Shown: one piece after another, positions 57,088 through 64,000 of the stretch
Layout of the letters: each line of letters starts with the position of its first letter
Position numbering within the stretch: position 1 is the stretch's first letter
The notes under the pieces: generated by a model
Seen by the model: the letters and a program-made list of their open reading frames with translations, nothing else
The model's database searches: none
What the model was told of the DNA's origin: nothing
NCBI RefSeq assembly: GCF_010015585.1
Contig: NW_022985098.1
Span: 127,897 to 191,896 of the forward strand
Reading direction: 5' to 3'
Length of the DNA: 64,000 nucleotides
Source: Eremomyces bilateralis CBS 781.70
Lineage: Eukaryota > Ascomycota > Dothideomycetes > Eremomycetales > Eremomycetaceae
Made by a program: the position numbers and the translations under genes

Positions 57088-57355
57088 TTAATGTACTTTG
57101 CTTGCTTCAGTTGCTGCAGCCGGTATGGCATGGCGTTTTCGGGATAGGAAATGGGAGGAATACTTGCGCCCCAGTTCGGCGTCACGAACTGCGATGACAC
57201 TCGCACCGTTCACAGCCAGTGGACGCAGCGATACTATAACGTGGGCAGGAGTGCATGTTTCTTCACTAATGTATACATATCATGGGTTCGGAAGCCCATC
57301 ACGGCCGACACGTAGCTATTGAATGAACTTTAATTCTGAATCGCTGAGGTTCGTG
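57088..57355. other. Short convergent gap between tra1 and dynactin p27
   Basis: 268 bp, presumably overlapping 3' UTRs; nothing else seen. Confidence 0.5.
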
Positions 57356-58088
57356 CTACTGCCACTTTGTGAGATTACTTGGGATGAGGCGCTTCAAAAC
57401 TGCCAGATGCTGCTCATGCTCCTCTTTCTTCAGCGCAAAGACCGTGTCCTTGTTGGTGATCATAGTCATGTCCCGTCGCCGAGCGTTCTGCCCATAGACG
57501 ACCATGAAGTCGTAAATCCACTCATCAGGCTGGACGATCACCATGGGAGCGATCTTGCAGTACTGGGAAATAGTGAGTGAGAGCGACAGTACACAGGTCG
57601 AGGTAACGCACCTTTCCAACGTTTGAGCCCCCTTTGAGATGGCATCCCGCGCCAACGAGACAGCCTTCGTCCACGACCTTGGCCTCGACCACGGCGCTCG
57701 TCCCGACCACGACGTTTCGATTCAACGTCACATCCCGCTCCTTCAGCGCGGAGTCCCCCTGCGCGGCCGTCTCGGTCGTGAACCCGACCACCGCCCGCTC
57801 CGCCACGATGCATCCCCGCCCGATGGTGACGGGGCCTTCTACCGAGGAGATCTTGCAGTACGGGTGCAGGACGACGTCCGGGCCGATGGTAATGGGGTGG
57901 AGCCCCGTCAGGATGGCGTGGGTGGACACAATGGCGGAGGGATCGATGACGGTGGGAGCTTTGGGGAAGTTGAGCGATTGGCGTTTGGCGGCGAGGGATT
58001 GTCGGGAAGCGGCGGTGGTGGAGGTTCGGCGCCCTTCGGAGGGGGTCCCTTGAGGGGCAGAGATGGACACGCGTTTGGTTTCAGACAT
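57356..58088 (-). CDS. Dynactin subunit p27 (DCTN6-like) left-handed beta-helix protein
   Basis: Predicted exons are 58088-57612 and 57562-57356 (49-bp intron, GTGCGT...CCCAG), giving 227 residues. After about 45 Ser/Thr-rich residues, hexapeptide-type turns follow: IDPSAIVSTHAIL, ITIGPDVVLHPYCKI, VTIGRGCIVAERAVVGF, then NVVVGTSAVVEAKVVDEGCLVG. These build the left-handed beta-helix of the dynactin pointed-end complex, which with p25, p62 and Arp11 caps the Arp1 filament and helps link dynein to endosomes. The C-terminal WIYDFMVVYGQNARRRDMT and helix EEHEQHLAVLKRLIPSNL match p27. The family relatives with acyltransferase activity carry catalytic residues not seen here. Convergent with tra1. 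Confidence 0.92.
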
Positions 58089-60549
58089 GAGGTTGGTGAC
58101 GGCAATCTAAGAGGAATAAAGGGGGCAATGTGTGGTCATATATTAGATGCTACATTGGGCTTGTCGTCGCCCGATTGAGGTTGTTGATGATATACTGGAG
58201 TTGAAAGGCTGGCCCGATAACAATGATTTAAATTCACGTGCATAAATAGTTGATTCTTCGCCAGTTTCCAATACTACAGGTAGGTGTCCAAGTATTTTAC
58301 TTTGAAATAAGTACCAACAGCTACCTATTATTAACTAAGATCCAGCATCAACAATGGTCACTGTATCTGGACTTTGTAGAGCTTGAGACTGTGGCTGTGT
58401 GGCAGGGCTGGAGCCTGGAGACCAGAGATCGCTAATGCCTGACAGCCTTGTAGCCTGAGATCAAGGCACAGATGGAAAAATAGTCAGATGACTCCAGAAG
58501 TCCAGACCGACGATACAGGTTGGTTTAATTAGTTGCCTTTGGTTAAGTTAGTTAGTAGACTGTAGATAAGTTAGCTACGTACTGGAGGGTTTCTGCCAGG
58601 AATTATGGGCACCTGGAAATTGCGTTTTGTGTAATATTCGACAGCGTAGCGCGTTTTATTTGCCCATACCCAGTTAGCCAACCTAACCGCTAGATATTAG
58701 TTCATAAGCCGGCTAAATGCAGAGAGTTGACCTGAAAACGATTTCCAGGACCTGAAAATTGTTTTCAGGTCAGGTTCGCCCGATTTCCAGCTCGTTAATT
58801 GGCTGATCTGTTAGCGTACCGTATAATTACAGAAACAGAATCACGTGTGCTTATCACGTGCCTTAAATTTGAAAATAAAAGAGGTATAGCGGCACCGCTT
58901 AATCAGCGGATTACAGCTGTCGAGCCTGATTTTCAGGTGTTCCACATATTCCTGGCAGAAACCCTCCACTAACTCACTAATATTAACTTATTCAGTCTGG
59001 AACAAGCCAAGCGTTTGGGATTTCCAGTTTTCACCTTCGTATCCCTCGGGCCCCGCGAGGTTCTTCTGGACTGAACTCCACGTCCAGCCATGGGAGGGTA
59101 CGTACCCTAACTTCGGGCGCCCTAGAATGCGACGGATGTGGAATGACGAATGGGGAGCATCGCGTACGCCGTCCGACAGCCCCGACGGCCGACGGCCCCC
59201 ACAGCGACTGGGAATCCTAATGGTTATGCATTAACCACATTCGATTAGATACAAATCGGTCCGAGATGGAAGTGGGGCACAGTACGCACAATGCTGAGTC
59301 AGTCTGAACTCATCTTTGGCTGATTGTCAGTTGGTCACCATTCATCTTGGTCAATACACGAAGACTTGGCGGAAGCTAAGAAAGGTTGCATTAATGGAAT
59401 CATAAGTCATAAAACTGTATGTTTGGTTTTAAGTTCTGACATCGAGAATAGTGATGGTGCCGATCCCAACATGTCTGATCGAGAAGAGCTGATGCGATCG
59501 CTCTTGGTGCTGATTCGTCAAACGTCTGCGGGCTCGGAAGAATCAACGAACTATGTCACCGTCAGGCGAGCGTCAGCAGTCAGATTTGACATTGCGTCTT
59601 CGAAGTTAGAAGTTCGACCATCCATATTATGTATGGTCCAGGTAGTGAGGTGAAATCGCGATGGCCCCCGCCAGGCGACACCTGTCCTTCAGAGTTCAGC
59701 ATCTGGGGATCCTCAAAAATGTGAAGTCGATGATGTCTTGCAGCTTGCTTGCATCGAGAATAGAAGGGGAGATTCCCGGGCCCCAAGAGCCTCAATTGCG
59801 GGCGATGCCACCACACCCGGAGCCCGGGCGTCCGGGATGGTTCGAAAATTAATATCGTCTCCCGCAGGCTGCGGTGCTACATAGGTCCTCCACTGCCCGG
59901 GGAGTTGGGACGGACATAACATCTAAATCTTGGGCCGTGAATTGGGATGCTGGAATCCTAATGGATCAGATTCTCGGGCTGTAGCATTCAGTCCTTTCAG
60001 GGACCGCCCCAGTCCCACTTAACGTCGGATCTATCGCTGCCGAATTGCACAAGTAGCGGATCCAAGGGTAAACTAAGCGACTAGGTCGGAATTATACAGC
60101 AAATGTGCAATCTCCAACAGGTCTGACCATGTTGGTCGAAATATCCAATGTCAACAAAAATTCCAGAACACTCTCTCTCCAGCGCGTCGGTCAGTTATCT
60201 TTCGACTGACCCGACCACATTCGATCAAAAGATCTCCGTTTCGTTTGGTTCCGGCTTACATTTCGTCCTTTTGGCTTCTTTTCTTCTTTATTTCGATCCT
60301 TTGCCAGCTGCCGAACCATAAAAGGTTCAGTTCGCGAAGGACCCTCTCTGAGTAATTCAAAAGAACCGTGGGAGACCCTTTTATCCCGCGCCTGTCACCA
60401 TCACTTTGTCCCTGAGTGATGCCATTGCGCCTTGGATTCTTTTCGGCCTTCAATTCCTCCTCATCATAACTTCGTCCCTTCAATTCATGTATTAATTGGC
60501 TCGGCTTCCTTTCTCGAAATATATCCATTTTGTTGAAGTGATCGCTGCC
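58089..60549. other. 2.5 kb intergenic stretch containing a MITE
   Basis: Apart from the MITE at 58582-58969 I see no supported feature. The frame 59324-59653 (109 codons) has no recognisable domain. 60000-60549 should contain the transporter promoter and leader, which ends in a long pyrimidine-rich stretch (60170-60480). Three CACGTG words occur, at 58236 and, inside the MITE, near 58843 and 58854. Confidence 0.5.
58582..58969. mobile_element. Non-autonomous mariner-like MITE, 388 bp
   Basis: Ends are inverted repeats: from the second base, TGGAGGGTTTCTGCCAGGAA matches perfectly. Similarity continues to about 40 bp with a few changes (CACCTGGAAAT versus CACCTGAAAAT). TA lies directly outside both ends (58580-58581 and 58970-58971). 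It has no coding capacity and is AT-rich. The motif CCTGRAAA or its inverse recurs about six times, including a hairpin-forming cluster at 58730-58775. TIR sequence differs from that of the Tc1 element at 20348, so the two are not a pair. Confidence 0.85.
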
Positions 60550-63500
60550 ATGTTGGGCAATATTTCCATGGTCAGCGGTGCCACGGAGCAGAGGATGGGC
60601 GTCTCTACTCCAACTGGCACACATGCCAGACGACCGAGCGATGATGCGGTATCCACGACCCGGCGGGGGAGCTCAACGGGCAACCGACGACCGTCCTTCA
60701 AGTCCATTCGTTCCAGGCCAAGCCACGATGTTTCACGATATGCCCACGAATCGGCTATCGACGACGACGAAAAGCCCACGACACGTGGGGAGAGCGGGAA
60801 AAGCGGCAGCTCGCAGGCTGACCAAGAGCGGGAAGAGTATGTGCTGGGGTCGCAGGAGGAGATGGCCGCGCGAGATGAACATGTCCAGCAGCTCGCCCGC
60901 ACTCTAACGCAGCAATCCACCTTCACCACCACGGGCAAGAATCCCTTCGCTCCGGAGGATCACCCGGAGCTCGACCCCCAGTCTAGCCAGTTCAACCCAC
61001 GGGCATGGACAAAGGCGATGATGCGTGTGCGCTTGGATGATCCGGAGTCTTTCCATCCCCGCACCGCAGGCGTCGCCTTCCGCAACCTCAACGTGCACGG
61101 CTTCGGCCAGGAGACGGATTACCAGCGCAGCGTCGGGAACGTCATTTTCGAGGCCGTCGGCATGGTCCGTTCGCTCCTGCGCCACGGGAAACGCAAGATC
61201 GATATCCTACGCGACTTCGATGGCTTGGTGCGAAAGGGCGAGATGCTGGTGGTCCTGGGCCCTCCCGGATCTGGTTGTTCCACTCTGCTGAAGACCATCT
61301 CCGGCGAAACGCACGGTATCTACATCGGAGAGGATTCGTACCTGAACTACCAGGGCATCAACGCCCAGCAGATGCAGAAGAACTTCCGCGGCGAGGCCAT
61401 TTACACCGCCGAAGTCGACGTTCACTTCCCCATGCTGAGCGTCGGAGATACCCTGACATTCGCGGCTCGCGCTCGTGCGCCTCGCAAAATACCAGGGGGC
61501 GTCTCGCTTAGCCAGTACTCGCAACATCTGAGAGACGTGATCATGGCGGTGTTCGGTATCAGCCACACCGTAAACACGCGCGTTGGTAACGATTTTATTC
61601 GCGGCGTGTCAGGAGGTGAACGGAAGCGAGTGACCATTGCGGAGGCTTCCCTGAGCGGTGCCCCGCTGCAATGTTGGGATAACAGCGTGAGTTTCTCCGG
61701 TCCCCCTGAGTAGCGTCGTACTAACCACTGAGCAGACCCGTGGCCTCGACAGTGCCAACGCCGTTGAATTCTGCAAGACGCTACGCATGAACTCCGACAT
61801 CTCCGACACCACTGCCTGTGTGGCCATTTACCAGTCGCCCCAGAGCGCGTACGACACGTTCGACAAGGCCACCGTGCTCTACCGTGGCCGGCAGATCTAC
61901 TTCGGGCCGTGCAACGAAGCTCGGAAGTATTTCGAAGATATGGGATTCCAATGCCCGGATCGGCAAACCACCCCCGACTTCTTGACCTCCATGACCAGTG
62001 CCGAGGAGCGTGTGGTGCAGCCCGGTTGGGAGGACCGTGTGCCACGCACGCCAGATGAATTCGCCGCGCGATGGAAGGAGAGCGAGGAGCGCAAGCGATT
62101 GTTGGCGGAGATCGATGAGTACGACAAAGAAAACCCGTTCGATGCGGAAAACTTGGAGAACTTCAAAAAGTCCCGACGAACCCAGCAAGCAAAGGCTCAG
62201 TAAGCTACCCTTCCGTCATCAGCCGATTTCCATTCTAACAGTTGCAGATCCGTCAAGTCTCCGTATACACTCTCGTATACGCAGCAGGTGTTACTTTGCG
62301 TGTGGCGCGGGATCCAGCGTCTGAAAGGAGATCCTAGCGTCACCATTTTCCAAATCTTCTTTAACAGTGTCCTGGCCCTGGTCATCGGAAGCGTGTTCTA
62401 CAATATGAGTCCAAGCACCGACAGCTTCTTTCAACGTGGCGCCTTGCTTTTCTTCGCCGTGTTGATGAACGCGTTCGGTAGCGCGCTCGAGGTATGTCGC
62501 CCTGGCTGTCCCAGGAAAGTGCTTGCTAACGGTTGCAGATCTTGGTCCTCTACGCTCAACGCCCGATCGTGGAGAAGCACTCTCGCTACGCCTTCTATCA
62601 CCCGTCCGCCGAGGCCTTTGCATCCATGCTCTGCGATATCCCGTACAAAGTGTGCAATTCGATTTTCTTCAACCTGGCAATGTATTTCTTGGCGAATCTG
62701 CGGCGCGAACCGGGACCCTTTTTCTTCCTTTGGTTCGTCTCGTTCATCTTGACGTTGTCCATGTCCATGCTCTTCCGCACAATCGCCTCCGTTTCCAGGA
62801 CTCTTTCACAGGCGTTAGCGCCCGCTGCGATCCTCATCCTGGCCGTCATCATCTATACCGGTTTCGCGATCCCCATCACGTACATGCGAGGATGGGCCCG
62901 GTGGATCAACTACATCAACCCCGTCGCGTATGGGTTCGAAAGTTTGATGATCAACGAATTCCACAATCGCGACTTTCCGTGCACGCTGTACCTTCCCATG
63001 GGCCCCGGGTATGAAAACGTGTCGCTCACCGAGAAGGTCTGCTCCTCGATCGGCTCGGTCCCAGGGCAAGATTTTGTCAACGGCGACGTGTACATCAACT
63101 CCGCGTTCCAATACTATCATGCCAACAAGTGGAGAAACGTGGGCATCCTGTGGGGCTTCATCATCGGTTTCATGATGTGCTACCTGGCCGCTACCGAATT
63201 CATCTCCTCCAAAAAGTCCAAAGGCGAAGTGCTTCTGTTCCCCCGCAATCATATCCCCGCCACTGCAAAGCGTGCCGAGGATGACCCCGAAGCCGGAAGC
63301 GAGCCCAACGCTGTCCTCGAACAGAGGCTGACCCATGATCCTGCGGATGTCATCCAACGACAGACTGCCGTGTTCCACTGGGAGGACATTTGCTACGATA
63401 TCAAGATCAAGAACGAGGAGAGGCGCATTCTCAACCACGTGGATGGTTGGGTAAAGCCCGGGACGCTGACGGCCCTAATGGGTGTCAGTGGCGCCGGTAA

Positions 63501-64000
63501 AACCACCCTTCTCGACGTTCTCGCCACGCGGACCACGATGGGCGTGATTTCCGGCGACGCCTTGGTCGACGGGCGCCAGCGTGACGCCTCCTTCCAGCGC
63601 AAGACGGGCTACGTACAGCAACAGGATTTGCATCTGCCGACGTCGACCGTTCGCGAGGCGCTGACCTTCTCGGCGCTCCTCCGTCAGCCGGCCAAGGTTC
63701 CGAGGGAGGAGAAACTCGCATACGTCAACGAAGTCATCAAGCTCCTCGACATGCAGGAGTACGCCGACGCCGTCGTCGGCGTGCCCGGAGAGGGGTTGAA
63801 CGTCGAGCAGCGCAAACGTCTGACCATCGGCGTCGAGCTCGCCGCGAAACCCGAGCTGCTTCTCTTCCTCGACGAGCCGACTTCGGGTCTGGACTCGCAG
63901 ACGTCGTGGGCAGTGTGCGATCTAATGGAAAAGTTGACCAACGCCGGCCAAGCCATCCTGTGCACTATCCATCAACCCAGCGCCATGTTGTTCCAGCGGT
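60550..64000 (+). CDS. PDR-type (ABCG) full-size ABC transporter, 3' end outside window
   Basis: Predicted exons are 60550-61686, 61736-62199, 62248-62491 and 62539 onward, open to the window end (at least 1102 residues). The order is NBD1-TMD1-NBD2, the reversed PDR/CDR layout. NBD1 has the PDR-specific Walker A with Cys in place of Lys ([10 protein letters not shown]243), signature VSGGERKR, and the degenerate Walker B CWDNSTRGLDSA, which is split by an intron after Ser. TMD1 follows ([20 protein letters not shown], then [17 protein letters not shown]). NBD2 has a normal Walker [10 protein letters not shown], degenerate signature LNVEQRKR and intact [12 protein letters not shown]. The enzyme probably exports drugs or lipids at the plasma membrane, as family members do for azoles. 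TMD2 is missing only because the window ends. The next in-frame ATG (60568) is an alternative start. Confidence 0.95.

Noticed and set aside
1-64000. Two transcription factors, a JmjC protein and an ABC transporter in one window suggested a secondary-metabolite cluster.
   Set aside because: No polyketide synthase, NRPS, terpene cyclase or other core enzyme is present, and the intervening genes are housekeeping functions.

Overview
The window is nuclear DNA of a filamentous ascomycete. Genes are split by short introns (about 47-90 bp, with GTRNGY-type donors, a CTRAC-like branch site and YAG acceptors). Zn2Cys6 regulators, a Pth11/rhodopsin-type receptor, a fungal GH24 lysozyme and a PDR-type ABC transporter all point to Pezizomycotina. 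Overall resemblance of the proteins suggests Eurotiomycetes (Aspergillus/Penicillium-like); this is recalled similarity, not a search result. I rebuilt the exon structures by hand from splice signals, reading phase and protein continuity; they are unconfirmed predictions.

Layout. 1-2.4 kb: 3' part of a fungal-specific transcription factor. 2.65-4.34 kb: JmjC/cupin oxygenase on the minus strand. 5.27-7.14 kb: seven-helix rhodopsin-like membrane protein, minus. 7.1-11.1 kb: gene-poor. 11.06-14.19 kb: Sfi1 centrin-binding protein, minus. 14.5-17.17 kb: hAT transposon with an intact-looking transposase. 17.6-18.3 kb: UBE2W-type E2. 18.8-19.9 kb: small Zn2Cys6-like coiled-coil protein, minus. 20.35-21.86 kb: Tc1/mariner transposon. 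22.4-24.5 kb: Ssb-type Hsp70. 25.4-27.0 kb: choline/ethanolamine phosphotransferase. 27.2-28.05 kb: GPALPP/DUF3752 protein, minus. 28-32.4 kb: gene-poor, including the probable long leader of the next gene. 32.4-35.4 kb: complete Zn2Cys6 transcription factor. 36.1-40.9 kb: Vps8 (CORVET), minus. 41.5-42.2 kb: Cia2-like Fe-S assembly factor. 43.7-44.7 kb: secreted GH24 lysozyme. 45.6-57.1 kb: Tra1, the giant SAGA/NuA4 scaffold. 57.4-58.1 kb: dynactin p27, minus. 58.58-58.97 kb: a mariner-like MITE. 60.55 kb to the window end: PDR-type ABC transporter, cut by the window edge.

Most genes are unlinked housekeeping functions (chaperone, lipid synthesis, vacuolar sorting, Fe-S assembly, transcription co-activator, dynein adaptor). 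I see no biosynthetic cluster, CRISPR array or defence island. The least ordinary signals are these: a Tc1 transposase split in two frames exactly at an A AAA AAC heptamer in slippery phase; a lysozyme whose cysteine-rich N-terminus is built of repeats with introns at the same codon of each repeat; a complete hAT element with no target duplication, lying between two divergent genes; a TA-flanked MITE; a Zn2Cys6-like protein with an internal cluster and no recognised regulatory domain; and a 12-nt exon in the UBE2W homologue.
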